Shown: positions 41,099 through 53,390, numbered from the stretch's first letter. The stretch is 64,000 nucleotides of DNA from Isochrysis galbana (GCA_018136815.1 CM030942.1:2317171-2381170); one strand, 5' to 3'. The notes: generated from the letters alone by a model not told the origin. Program-made: numbers and translations.

Positions 41099-43410
41099 TC
41101 AGTCGTCGTCCTCGTCATCCTCCTCAGCTTCTTGGAGCCAAGTGATGAAGGGCTCCGCCTTCGCGAGGAGCATCCGCGTGGGAGAACCATTGGGCGCGGT
41201 GCGCGCAGAGTCGACCCACCGCATGATGGCTTCCTCGGGCAGCAGAGCCTCGTCGCAATCGTAAAACGCATGCAGCAGGTGCTGGAAGATTTCGGCCAGC
41301 GCATCTTCCTCTGTAGCGAGCGAGATGAGGGTGGCAAGGAGAACGTCCTGATCACCGGGGGACTGGACGAAGCGGCCGAGAAGTCGACCCCACCGCCCGA
41401 GCATCTTGACCACCTCCTTTGGGCGCTCTTTCTTGGGCCGGCCAGGCAAGCCAAGCGATGCCATGAGAGTTGGCAGCATTGCTTGCACACAGTCGGCAAA
41501 CGAACGGTTTTGGGCAAACTTGAGCGAGTTGACCTCTAGCGCGACGTTCTCGACAGTGTGGTCGTTCTCGATCCCTCGTTGCACTGTTGCCTCTACTTCG
41601 CTTGCAAACTGCTCCTCCTCGACGGCCTCCTCGTCCTGCGCCGCGTCCTCCTGGAAGTCTTCCTCCTCAGGCTCAGACAGCTCCTCGGCGATGGGACCCT
41701 TTGCGGCTGAGCGCTCGTGACACATCGAGCCCGGTCCGCCGACGATGCGCCACATGGTGTCCAGTTGGGCACCCAAGCTGCTGCCGGTAGAATCGCCGCC
41801 TGCCCCGAGTGTCACTTCGGCACCACTCGCCATGTCGGACGCTTCGCTGCGCGTGTCATCGTCGTCATCGTCGAGCTCCTCCGCCAGCTTGCGCAAAGTC
41901 TCGGGCGACAGGGCTGTGTGCCGAGAGTAGGCCAAGAGCGTGGCACCGGCGGGCACGCACACGCCCGGGCCGAGGATGCATCCCGTCTCGACGACCGCAT
42001 CCCTGCCAATGACAACACCGTCACAGCAAATAGCGCCACATACACGGGCGCCATCCTCAACCTTGACGTTGCGCCACAGGTAGCTGCGCTCGATATTCAC
42101 CTCAGCTCCAACACAGCAGCCCGGGCCGAGTACACTGGCGCTGATTGAGCTTCCAAAACCGACGCTGGTGCCGGCGCCGATGGCAGATGCTCCGTGTATC
42201 TGGCAGTTACGCGCTAGCACGAGTCTATCCTCCTTGTACACGCAGCCGCGCCCACACCGATACGAGCTCCCAGGCAGAAGATTGGCATCAGGCACCAGCG
42301 GGTACGTCCAACGTTGCAGCACATCGCGGCTGATCACATCGTACGTGTGCGCATCGTGCACGCGCGCCGCATACTCATTGGTGATCACATGTGTATATAT
42401 GGTCTTGCCCAACATCTCAAATTGGCCGAGAATACCTGCAAAACGGGGTTGATCGTTAGGAAGAATCGGCTTAGGGAGAGTGCGAGGTGTACAAGCCGAG
42501 AAAACCAATATGATGAAGCCAAGTCCCAAGCACCGCGGCAAGAAGTGCTACTCACCCGGCAATACATCTCGCCGAAGGTCCTGCCAGTCGAAATTGTCCT
42601 GCAGGAGCACTAGCAATTCAGGCGCGCAGATGTCGATGTGCGTGTCGTACAGGTCGCGCTGGATCTGCAGCCTGTCCGTTTCCTGCCCACCCAAGCCAAG
42701 GAGAGGATTGGAGAGGGTGAGATACGTGAGGCACCTCACACCTCAGGCCAACAGCATCCCGCTTCCGATTAGCGACTGGCGCACACCTGAAGCAGCGTCA
42801 TCGGCATCTCGAGTTTGTGATTTGAGACGCTATTTTGCCCCTCTTCGTAGTGCAGCAGCCGCCCCGTCTCTCCGCTCATCACGACAAGCACCTCATCTCC
42901 AGCGCGGCGGCAGCGGTGGCGCGGTGGGACACTCGTCATCAGCGTGGTGAGCACGGCGTCGCGGTCGGCCTCGCGCCGCGCCTTGTGTGCCGCAATGATA
43001 GGCGCCAGATCGAGGTTCGCCACCACATCACCGGGCACCAGCACAAAGTCGTTGGTGATCCCTCCGTGCGCCTCAATTTCGCGGAGCGCGTCCCCCGTCG
43101 AGAAGCACTGCCCCTTGGCCGGAATCACGTGGAGAGTAAGCGTGGCGAGCCGCCGTTCGAGCTGAGTCTCGCGAACATACCGTTCGATTTCAGCCGCGTG
43201 TGCGCAGCAGAAGAGAAACACCTCCTGGACGCCGGCTGCCGCGAGGAATTCGAGAGTGTACTCGAGGAGGGGAACGTTTGCGAGAGGCATGAGAACCTTT
43301 GGCATCTGGTAGGTGAGCGGGCGAAAGGAGTGGGAGAAGGAGTCGGCAAGGACGACGGCCTGGAGCACCGCATCCGTCTGTAGGTCGTTGTCCTTGCCGC
43401 TGCCGCGCAT
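41099..43410 (-). CDS. EIF2B5: Translation initiation factor eIF2B subunit epsilon
   Basis: Exons 43410-42787, 42682-42556 and 42435-41099 give 695 residues, close to the usual ~700. The N-terminus is a nucleotidyltransferase-like domain (AVVLADSF, PKVLMPLANVPLLEYTLEFL, NDFVLVPGDVVAN), as in all eIF2B gamma/epsilon subunits. The middle is a left-handed beta-helix of hexapeptides (IGAGTSVGFGSSI, IGRDAVVETGCILG). The C-terminus is an acidic linker and a W2 (HEAT-like) domain with the aromatic/acidic ending FITWLQEAEEDDE that binds eIF2 beta. The protein is the catalytic guanine-nucleotide exchange subunit for eIF2 in the cytosol. Donors are GTGTGC and GTGAGT. The reading frame upstream of the ATG continues into low-complexity Glu/Arg repeats that I do not consider translated. 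Confidence 0.95.
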
Positions 43411-43483
43411 CGTGGCGCTCCCACCACGACAGGGGGAGCTCTGCCTCTCTCGGCCCCTTGGCCCCGCCTCCCCCGCCCTCTGG

Positions 43484-43519
<36 letters not shown>

Positions 43520-44049
43520 CCCCCCCCCCCCCTCCCCCCCCCCTCTCCCCCTCCACTTGCTCCTCTCGCCATCTTTTGTCTCTTCCTCCCATCTCTGCCC
43601 TCCTCTCCTCTCTCCTCTCGCTCCTCTCTCCTCTATCTTCTCTGCCACCTTCCCTCTTCTTTCTCCTCTCACGTATTCCCCCCCCCCTCCCTCTCTCCCT
43701 CCCCTCCTCTCCTCTCCTCGCGGCCCGCGGCTCCCGTCGCCCGCGAGGCACAGGCGCCCGTACGCCTCATCCCTCTCCCGTTCTACTTTCTACAGGGTAT
43801 CTCTTGATTGACTCCTTACTGTCGAAGCGTTAAAATTGGAGCTTCCGCTTCACTGCTCGCCACAGGCTCACCCCCAGCGCCCCAGCTCTCAGGGGACTGC
43901 GAAGACTATCCCCCGACACACTTTGGCAGCCGTATAATTAGAAGAGTTGATTAAATCATTGATTATGATTATTCAGGATGTAGATGTAGACGGTAGACGG
44001 TAGACGTAGGCATCAATAATGATAATGCACTAAACACTAAAGATAAAGA
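43411..44049. other. Upstream region of eIF2B epsilon, CT-rich
   Basis: It holds a (CT)n microsatellite at 43483-43516, C-runs at 43517-43530, and CT-rich DNA to about 43720. After that the sequence is unremarkable. Confidence 0.6.
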
Positions 44050-44790
44050 TAGGGCGGTCAAATAGGTTTTTCTTTAGGGGTAAGACTTTAAATCCATGTC
44101 TCGGAGAGCCCAAATTCAAAACGACGCCGGGCGCGATGCGAGCCCATTCTTGTGCATCAGCCCGGTGTCCGGCAGCGCCACAGCGCCGCAGACGAAATCG
44201 CCAAGAACCGCCCAGCCAGGCAGCCAGGGACCAGGACCAGGGACCAGGGACGCCAATAATCGCGCGCGATGCGCCCCCCAAGCCGCGTCGGAATCGGCCG
44301 CCGCGGAGCCCGAAAGCACGCGCGCGTTAACGTCCGCCAAGGGGCAAGAGGTCCGGAGAGCCTAACTTCGAACCCTGCCGCCCGGGCGCGCTACGGGACC
44401 GTTCTTGGTCCTCGGCCCGGTGCCCGGCCTGCGCCACTGCGCCACCTACGAAATAGAAATAGCCAGGAACCGCCGAGCCAGCGACGCCAATCGCGCGCGG
44501 CGCGCCCCCAAGCGCCAAGCGGCGTCGGCCGAGATGGGGGTGGGGGACCCAGGGGGACACTGGACACTGGGTTGACATCAAAAAAATCTGCTTATTGATA
44601 TTGATCGGGAGGCGGGAGGCACAATTTTTTTATCGTGGGACCGGGAAAAGATTTCCCCTCATCTCTCCCTGCCCGAATCCGAATCCGAATTCCGAATCCG
44701 AAGCAGAGCGATGGCGACTAACTACCGACCAGCCCGACGGGCCGACCTTCGCCGCGCTCCCCTAATAAAAACCCCTGTTTGACCGCCATA
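44050..44790 (+). mobile_element. TIR element of family B (741 bp)
   Basis: The left end TAGGGCGGTCAAATAGG pairs with CCTGTTTGACCGCCATA at the right. The flanks show ATAAAG on both sides within one or two bases of the ends, an uncertain target-site duplication. Inside, two diverged copies of a block with GCCCGGTG(T/C)CCGG lie at about 44158 and 44416, and the segment 44595-44760 is shared with 49545-49690. Confidence 0.65.
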
Positions 44791-45529
44791 TAAAGGGACG
44801 CGAGGAAGATAGCAAATTAAAAAATTAAACCTTTTTGCGAGGGCGCCTGCGCCTGCCGCTTGGCGCTTGGGGGGAAGAAAGGAAGAAAGGAAGAAAGGAG
44901 AAAGGTGAGGAAACTTTCCTTCGCTTCATCTTCAAGAAAAGGAGAGAAGGAGAAGGCGATTGATTACCCACAAGGTCCTAGCACTATCAGGTGTCCACGC
45001 GAAGCTTTCAACCGAGAACGAGAGAATGCAGAGAATTATGATTATGACGATAAATGCCGAACGGAAGAGAATTCGCTAACGAGTGCCGATTCCGATTCGC
45101 GGCGATGCGACACCCTCCTCCTCCTCCGGCAGAAAGCAGGATGCTTGCTAGCATAGGCAGAGAGTAGTAAAAGCAAAAGCATATGTATATCTCATGCAAT
45201 CGCTATACATACTATGCGCTATTGCTATAATGCATAACGCTACAGTTTGCACTTTGCCGATTTAGATGCTGTTTTGTACTACGCGCGGGCGCGGCCGTAA
45301 TGTATGTACTCCGATACGATTGCAGCAGCAAAAGCAACAACAACATAGACGATAATGTGTGCCGCATGCTAACTTGGTACGTACGTGCAAGAGGTGTGCG
45401 CAAACCACTGTGTGTGTGCATGCTTCTATATCGGCCACGCGTTCGCCCTATCGTTGCAAGCGAGTTGAGCGTTTCGCTTCATACTTTGTCTGAAGATCTG
45501 TGACTAATCCTGAACTGGCGCGCCTGACG
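44791..45529. other. Intergenic downstream of the kinase gene
   Basis: A GAAAGGAA purine tract lies at 44872-44905. No gene or further repeat family is recognised. Confidence 0.35.
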
Positions 45530-48500
45530 TTAGCTGAAGGTATGCTCAAAAGTGTCGTCTTCATGCCATGCTGCTTGTCTCCTGACCGCCATTGCTTTTT
45601 CCACCGCTTGCTGCAAGTTAGCCACCTTCGTTTGGCTCGGCTGCTCATGCCCTGCGTTTTCCTGGTTTGTGCGCCTAGATACCGGCTGCAACGTCTTCAG
45701 CCTTGCTTGCAGTTCGGCTTGAAGAGCGCTTCGGTCGCCGAGTTGGCCCGCACTTTGCATACATGCAGGCGCCCCTCGAGAATTCAATCCGGCTCCTACC
45801 TTAGCCCGCGGGCGTACCTCCGCCGGTTGCATTGGCGGCGGCGGAGGAGGTGGTGGTGGTGGTGGTGGTGGTGCCGGCGGAGGCGGCCGCAGCGCGAGCG
45901 GCGGCGGCGCGAGTTCGCCATAAGAATTTGCTAGCGACGGCGATGGGGTCGAAGCCTGTGCAGCCGCCAAAGCTGCGGCAACTAGTGGTGCGATTTCCAG
46001 CTTAGCTTGTCCCTGGGCAGTGGCCGCCACTTTCTGACGCGCGATCTCCTCGCGTAGAGCAATGATGTTCAGCCCAGGACCCCCCATGGCACGACAGACC
46101 TGTTCGATCACTTGGGGCAACATCTCCAAGCTTACGCCCCCATCAGACGCCGATGTTGGCGCAGGAGCGGCCGGAGCTGCACGGAGCTCAGGGCGCAACA
46201 TAGGGTGTTCTAGCAACTCGGGGATGGATGGCCGTCTCGAAGCTTCGCGCTGCAGGCACCGCTTCAGCACATCAATCATATACGGATTCCTCGTCGGCGG
46301 AAAGGCGATGGGCTTGGTTGGGTCCGGAATCGCGCTGAGCTTCTGGTATATGGTACGCAGGTGAGAGAAGGGCGTGTGGCCGTACACCATTTGATAGAGA
46401 ATGCAGCCTAGAGACCACACGTCAGAAGCCCGGCCAAGCCTAAACTGTCCCTCGGCACTCGGATCGTCGGAATCACAGGTGATCGACTCGGGCGACATGT
46501 AGTTCACCGTGCCGACTTGCGAGTCGCGCGCGATCTTCGTTGTGTCCGCTGAACTCTGCTTGGCGATGCCGAAGTCTATGAGCTTGAGCGCGCCCTGAAC
46601 GCACAAAAAGTTGGCAGGCTTCAAGTCTGCGTGGATGACCCGCGCCTCATGGATGACGTGTACAGCGGTGAGCATCTGCTGCCAATACATGCAGATGAAC
46701 GGTTCGGAGAGGGTGCCGTCCCGTTCTGTACCGCGCTGCCGTTGGAGCATGTGTGCCAAGTCGATCTCTCCGCATTCCATCACCATGTAGACAATCTGCT
46801 CGTCCATCTTCACCTCAGAGTCGAAGAGCTCAATGATGACGTGGTTGAGCTTGCGCTCGCGGAGCAGATTCATGAGGTTGATCTCGTTTACCACGGCTTC
46901 AAGGAGCCCAGGATCCGAATCGAATTTGACTTGCTTCAGGGCGAGGATCTTCCTGTCGGGAGAAAGCACCTTGAATACCTGGGACGTACCGCCGCGGCCA
47001 ACGGTTTCGAGTTTCGAGTAGGGTACACCATTCACGAGAATAACGTCCGCCCCCGCAAGCGCGCCGGGTGTGGGGCACGTGGACGTGCTCGGGGCTGGAA
47101 GGGTGTGCCTGGGCAAAGTGTGCGTTAGATTCGCCGTCGGGGTCATCGGCACCGGCGTCATCGGCGCGCGCACAGGCGTATGCAGCGGCTGTGGAAGCGG
47201 CACGGCGTTGCATACGGTCTGCCCAGTCGGTTGCGATAGGGCAAGGCTTGAGGGACGGATCCTAACTTGCGTCGCCGACATCAGCCCCGATCGACTCGCC
47301 GAGGTGGGTGCGAGGGGCACCCGGCCGTTGGCACTGACGCGAGGCGTTTGCGGCGCAGCACTGGCAGGGGTATTGGCCATGATCGGAGGTTTGGACGACG
47401 GAAGGGGTGCCGTGTCTTCGAGCTCCGGCGCGGCCCTAGGTGTCGCAGCGACACTACTGGCTTTCAGGCGAGGCAGCGGGACAGTATCCTCGAGTTCTGG
47501 CCGTGCACTCCGTGGTGTGGCGCAGATCGGCGCTGTGGTGGTCTGCTGCAGAGGTACAGTGTCCTCGAGCTCCGACTTTGTGTTGTGCCGCCCTCCAGCT
47601 GGAATCCCTGCAGATGTCATCGAAAGCGAGGCCTCATCCGTCTCCTCGATTGCTCCCAACGAGTGCGATAACGGGCACTGTGGAGTTGCGCTGACCTGGT
47701 CTTCCCCACTGCGCGCACTAGGATCCGCCTCTGGGCTAGCCAGACTTGCCCGCTTCACCCCAGAAATCCCCTGCTGATTGTCATCTATGTCATTGTCACC
47801 GACAACACGCTTGGCGCCCCCACCAAGGCCCAGTCGGGTAAGACCTAGTTTGCGCGGAGCTTGGGCACGCTTGGACACGGCGTCCGAGGTATTTGGTCGA
47901 GTCGACGCAAGTGTCGGTGCCGGTGTGGGGAATCGCTGCCCAAGGGGAGTTGGCGCGGACTTTGGAAGCGCGGAAGGCCCCGTTTCAGACGGCGTGGGAT
48001 TTGCCAACTCGCGCAGGGGCTTGCCTCTCTCCATCAAATCGGGAGTGAGGGCATCAAGAGTGTTGGTCGGAGGAGCGCTGAGGGAAATCGTCTGTGTGAA
48101 TGCCTCGGGGAGTGCCGACGGTGGGGCCCGAAGCGATAGCTTCTGCGTGTCCGGGAGCTCGAGTGTGCCTCGTCGACCCTTCGCGGGCAGCTCTACGGTG
48201 TCACCAAAGTCGCCACCGTGCACTTGTGCCGGACGAGTTGTGTGCGCTGAGCCGTGCGGCTTCACCTGGTAGTCTCCGGTGTGGACGCCGGAGATGCTCG
48301 AGGCCACCGCACTAGCTGGTATGCGGCCCGTGACAACGGCATCCTGCAAGATCGCCTCTGCCGCTGCCCTGTTGCCCTGTGCCATCTCAAAGTGTGCATA
48401 GGCAGTATAGAAATCTGGCGCATTTATGCCGATGCCTCCTGTTAGCATTCGCTGGTAGACCTTGCGTGCCTCTTCTGCAGAGGTTTCCCTGAACGCCATG

Positions 48501-48974
48501 TGTGAATCCGAATGAGGATCATGTGCGGACACGGCTCTCGCCATGCGTCGGCTGCAAGATGCTGAGGCTGGCCAAGAGGCGTGCAGCGCACCCTTGGAGC
48601 TGAGCGTGCCTCAGCCAGATGACCAGGCATTTGTCGCCACCTGAGTTCCCGATGTTGTTGGTAACGCTACGGTAGGCGGCTATGAGCTTCGAGATGCGCT
48701 CGTGCGCTGGAAGCTGCTGGCATTCAGCCTCCATGCGCTTGAGGAAGGAGAGTGCAACATCGGGCGTGAAGAGCGTGCTGGTTAATGTGTGGTTTGCCAT
48801 GTCGGTGGTTGTCTCAGGTGAGGCAGTGCTCTCAGAGGAGGAGGTGTGATTGGTCGCATCCGACTCCTCCGTGAGCAGCCCCTTGATCCGGCTGCGCAGC
48901 GCGGACAGCGGCACCGCTGCCTTTGCGGCCGGCGCGGCGCTCGGATCGGTGTTCTCCTTGTCGAGCGTCGCCAT
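45530..48974 (-). CDS. MPS1: Mps1/TTK-like spindle-checkpoint protein kinase
   Basis: Exons 48974-48592 and 48551-45530, separated by a 40-nt intron (GTGCGC...TTGCAG), encode 1,134 residues. An N-terminal TPR-like region (YRSVTNNIG...DKCLVIWLRHAQLQ, then EEARKVYQRMLTGGIGI and AHFEMAQGNRAAAEAIL) resembles the TPR domain of Mps1 and Bub1. A long Pro/Thr-rich linker follows with three ELEDT(V/A)PL motifs near residues 455, 480 and 504. The kinase domain starts near 637: GRGGTSQVFK loop, ALKQVK (Lys about 667), HADLKPANF (about 768), DFGIAK (787), GTVNYMSPE and DVWSLGCILYQM. HADLKPANF and GTVNYMSPE are typical of Mps1/TTK. In other eukaryotes Mps1 works at kinetochores in the spindle checkpoint. 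A poly-Pro tract encoded near 45840-45875 lies in the C-terminal tail. Confidence 0.9.
48552..48591 (-). other. 40-nt intron of the Mps1-like gene
   Basis: GTGCGC...CATCTTGCAG. Its length is 1 mod 3, and it is needed to bring the TPR exon and the kinase exon into one frame. It is among the shortest introns inferred in this window. Confidence 0.65.
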
Positions 48975-49440
48975 CCGCTCGTGCGGGCAGCGAGAGAAGT
49001 GGGAGATGGGCTCGGTACGGGCGCCGCCGATTCCCTTCCCTCGCACTGGGCCCAGGTAAGCACAGGCAGGGAGGGAGACGGGCGGTGAACAAGGGAGGGG
49101 AGGAGGGGGGGGAAGGGAAGAAGGGAGAGCGGCAGCCGACGGGGAGGCGTCGGGCGGAGAGGGGAGAAGGTAGGTAGGTCTCTTGAACGGGAGAGCGCGC
49201 GCCGGGGGGGAGGAGAGGGGAGGCGGGGGGGAAGAGGGGGGGGGCGGGGAGGGGGAAGTTCTCACGGACGCGCTTCTTCTACTCAGAACCTGAGGCTGAG
49301 GTAGAAATAAAGTACTTTACTTGGAGTACTCTAGGAGTAAAGTACCTGAGCTTGCCAGCTTGCCAGCGGATGAGCCAGACAGGGCCATCTCATGAACGTT
49401 AATTTCTACCTCAGGTTCTGTGTAGTTTTACTAATAGAGG
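48975..49440. other. Upstream region of the Mps1-like gene
   Basis: G-rich tracts lie at 49100-49130 and 49203-49255. Around 49270-49430 the words GAACCTGAGG(C)TGAGGTAGAAAT and ATTTCTACCTCAGGTTC form an inverted repeat (AGAACCTGAGG.. / ..CCTCAGGTTCT) about 140 bp apart, suggesting a small insert or hairpin. Confidence 0.5.
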
Positions 49441-51594
49441 CTGCAGCTTCGTGCGCGTGCCCGCCTCATGGGCGTGCCCCTGTGCCCCTGTTCCCCCCAG
49501 GCTAGAGGCAAGAGGTGGGGGAGTGGGGGAGAGTGGGTTGAAAAAAAAACTCTTGTTGATCCGGAGGCCCACATTTTTTTATCGTCGGACCGGGGGAAGA
49601 TTTCCCCTCGTCCCTCTCCCCGCTCTAATCCGAATCCGAGGCAGAGCGATGGCGGCCGACCCGCCGGACAGGCCGACCTTCGCCGCGCTCCAACGAGAGC
49701 ACGGCGGTGGTCAGCCCCCCCTTGTCCCTTGTCGATGGTGTTCGGACTAAATGGTCCGGGTACACCGGTCGGCGGTCTCACCGGCGTTTCATGCCACCGC
49801 ACTCGGCCGATTTCTGCTTCACCTGCCCACGCAGCATGGCCGTCAGCCCCACACCCCCACACCACACCACTTCCTGCCCCAACCAGAGGAGGATGACACC
49901 GGCTTGCCTACGGCCGCTCCTACGCGCAGAGCCCCATCCAGCATATTGGTACGCTGCCTCCCAACCCCGCAGACTACCCAACCGCGCGCTCGGGAATCGT
50001 GGCGAGCATTGCAATACAGCCCTCTTGGCGCGCTGCGCTGCTTCCGTAGGACTTCTTGTGCCATCTACCGAACGGTCGCCAAGTGCATCGCGTTTGCGAA
50101 CTCGTTGGCACCGGGGGTGATAAGGGAGGAATAGACGGCGGCGGTGGAGAGGGAGGAGGGGAGGGTGGTGGCGGCAAGGGAGGAGTGGAAGGTGGAGGTA
50201 GTGAGGGAGGGATGGAAGGTGGAGGTGGCGAGGGAGGAATCGAGGGCCCCAATCCTGGGAAACGAATCACCGAAGCCGATGAGGAGGGCTGGTCACCGCC
50301 TAGCCCTCCCCCGCGCCCACCCCGCGCCTGCGCAAGTTGCACTACGAGGGAGGACGGCACGAGCACGAGCTCGAGGGTGCCTCCCGTCAGCGCACACCCG
50401 AGCATCGCCAGGGTGAGGAGTGCCCCCGCCAGCGCCAGTGCAGTGGACACGGCAGCGTCCGCGGCGCTCCCCATGAAGGAGCACTGCGCACTGCACCACC
50501 CCTACCCCCTCACGCGGATTGGTGTCAGATTAGGAGATATCTAATCCTGCCAAAATCTGCCCAAATATCCAATGGATATATCATATATCCGGATATTTCT
50601 GCCAACCCCTAGTGATTATCCTGAATAGTGGATTTTCACTCCGGACCGTCATTCGGTTCTGGTCTCTCCCAGGGGGGTCACATGTTCGTGTCTCATGCGT
50701 GCTGTGTGCTGTGTATGAGGGGGTGCCTCTGGAGCTCTGGAGGGTGTGCTGTACGTTGAAGTGGAGTGGATGTTGTGCCCATAGGGGCCACCCGGCCTCG
50801 GGCCGCGCTGCCGGAGCAGCGCGGCCCTTGCCAGGTCAAGAGGGGCCTCTGCCATAAGGCATGCCCAATGGAAGGGTGGCTGTTTGAGCCTGGCATTGAT
50901 GGGGTACTGCCAGCAGCCTGCTGCCCCCCATGGGGGAGGCCAGCATGGCTGCCATGAGTGGTGTGGCCGGGGCCACGGGCCGTGTGGCGCGACCGGAGTC
51001 GCACGCACCTGCTCGGCCTCGGTGGGCGGACGCGGCCGCTTCGACAGCGGCTGCTCCATGGGCACTGGGGGGGCGCCCTCGGCGGGGGGGCCGAAGGAGA
51101 GGGGAGTCGCGGCGGCGCGCTCCATCGCGTCTAAGTATAAACTTAGTTGAGTGGCCGGGCAACAAGTAGGGGGCACCAAACTTGGGCGTGGCGATCATCA
51201 ACAAGTTTGCAGGCGCTTTTGACCCACGAATGCGCCAAAGCAAAGCAACTCACACAGACATCGAGGGCTACCGATATGCGATTTGCAATCAACACCTTCA
51301 ACTGCCGCACCTCATCACGTCCCTGTGTGAACGCTCCTACACGAGGCATAATCTGGAAGCAGCCAACACGAGCACAATCTCCGGATGGACAGCTACTGGT
51401 TGGCGGGGCACTAGGTCCACTCAGTAAAAAGGTCACCATGGTGCGCAATCGTGGTCGTGGCGCTTTGCGCACTATATGCAGCCCGTCCATACCGGTGATA
51501 ACGTGAGTGCGAGAGGCAAGCCCAATGGGGCGAGGAACCTATCCTCTATCAAAACCACAGTGCACTGATAACCGGCGCTCCACAAGCCTCTCCA
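49441..51594. repeat. Repeat-rich intergenic region
   Basis: The segment 49545-49690 is shared with 44595-44760: TTTTTTTATCGT, CCGGG..AAGATTTCCCCTC, AATCCGAATCCGA and GCAGAGCGATGGCG. GGAGG-rich repeats encoding Gly/Glu lie at 50120-50240. From about 50610 to 51145 the DNA resembles the 3' part of repeat D and ends with GCGCGCTCCAT and the palindrome CTAAGTATAAACTTAG. No gene is supported. Confidence 0.5.
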
Positions 51595-53390
51595 TCATTC
51601 TCCTCCACGGATCTCGTCAAGCTTCAATGGCGCGCCCATGATGCGCTGGTACATGGAAAGCACATCATTGATTGCCGTCTCAAAGTGCGACGTTGGGTCG
51701 AAGGACTCGGAGATGTACACCTTGTCAGTGGTGCCGGGCTGCAAAGGCACCATCATATCGTAAACATCGTAGAAAACGCGGATGGGACTGCACTGCATGA
51801 GGATCGCAAGCCCAGCGCCGAGCTCGCGGTGGGCGACCTGCTCGGCCGTCATCCCATCACAAGGGCCCTCAACATTTGTCGACAAGAAAGCGACATATTT
51901 CGAGGCAGGCGCGACTTTGTGTGCGGCGCTGCAGCAGAAGAGGTAGAGATCATTCGAGCGCCCCGCCTGACTAGCAGGGAAGATAACTTGGCAGCTAGTC
52001 GCACCGTCGCGTTCCATTTCGGGCAGGCGGTCGCCTAGTAGAGCGATGGCTCGGACCACGCTGCCACGCTTCGATGTCTTGCCCGGGAAATAGCTGGGGT
52101 CTCCGATGACGATCTTCGTACGCGCTACGACGTCCTTCACCCGAACACCGGCAGCGGTGCCATCCTCAGCATACTCCACGGTTAGATCACCCGGACCGAA
52201 CACAGGCTCGCCGTCTAGATCACGGTTCAGCATGTACGTGCCACCATGGACAGCCGCCAGGCGAGCGAAGGCTTGGGGCAGTTCTCCAAGGCCGTAAAGC
52301 GGATATAGGTAAGGTGAAGTCATGCCCGCAAATCGAGTCCTCGAATCCAGATACAGCTACGTCGGGCGGGTGTGTATACCAGTTGTGCGCAGATGCCAGT
52401 GCGTCATGGCGTGCAGCTCTCGTGGCAGAGTAGGCAACAGGCGATAAGGCAATGGCAGTGCGGGCAAATGGACGGAACGCCGCAGCCTCGATTGCTCACC
52501 TGCATCTTGGTAACGATCTCAAGCGCCGGCCTCTTCAAATAGCTATCGTCGCGGTAGAGCGCGCAGACGTGAGTGAGGAACTCAACCGTGCCTGCCTCAA
52601 GCCTCCAGTACTTGAAAAACTCGGCGCCAGTCATCGAATCCAGCGGAAGGGTGGTCTTGGAGATGGTACCCGCCTTCCATGTCTTTGGCTCGTCCTTTTT
52701 GACGCTTGCCACCCACAAGGTGAACTGCGACATGCGGGCCTTCTCCTGGATGGAGAGCATCGATGACTTCATCGCTTCCTTCGGGGTCAAGGGCACCTTG
52801 TGCACCTTGCCGCCCGACCGATAGACGTAACTTCCATCGACAGGTTTGAATTCCATATAGTCCGCAACCTTCGTGTGAATAAGCACCTGGAGGACACAAG
52901 TTGCTGCAAATTGAGAGCGCGTACCGAGCGAGTGCAGCCGCCGCCCAACGCGAGCAGACCGGTCCACCAGAAAGGATAGCCCAAGCACAGGGGGTGCACC
53001 TTGACAAGCTGCCCTCCTGCCATGATAAACTTGGGGACCATGTCGACGGCATAGTCACGCAGCTTGCCGAGCTCTGCCTCGCCTGCATCACAGGTGGGCC
53101 GGCCGAATGCACGTGAGCACGCTGCTCCACGCGTCACAGCTCCCCCCCCCCCCCCCCCCGTCTTGTGATATCCACGCCCACTCACTGGGCGGCTGCGAGC
53201 ACTGGAACTTCTCAAAGAGCTGGTGGATGTCGAGTGAGGCGGAGGCTCCGCCGTAATAGTTATTCCTGTCTAGGTGGAGCACCTTCTTCCCCGCGCACGA
53301 GAGCAGCCCTGAGAGCAGGCACTCCTTCATGCCCGTGCCCAGAACGACAGCATCCCACTCCTCAGCGAACGCGGTCCGCCAGTCGTCCAT
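51595..53390 (-). CDS. GDI: Rab GDP-dissociation inhibitor
   Basis: Exons 53390-53186, 53082-53000, 52886-52500 and 52356-51595 join in frame to 478 residues (family about 445-450). The N-terminus has the FAD-like fold motif DAVVLGTGMKECLLSGLLS and HLDRNNYYGGASASL. Splicing gives PPSEAELGKLRDYAVDMVPKF, then IHTKVADYMEFKPVDGSYVY and KVHKVP, the Rab-binding platform region. The last exon opens with LYLDSRTRF and contains SPYLYPLYGLGELPQAFARL and GGTYMLNRD. GDI extracts GDP-bound, prenylated Rab GTPases from membranes and recycles them through the cytosol. Donors are GTGAGT, GTGCAC and GTGAGC. The shorter Rab escort proteins lack this close match, so GDI is preferred. Confidence 0.93.

Noticed and set aside
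42769-43751. Glu/Arg-rich N-terminal extensions of eIF2B epsilon
   Set aside because: Low-complexity translation of a CT microsatellite upstream of the conserved start at 43410.
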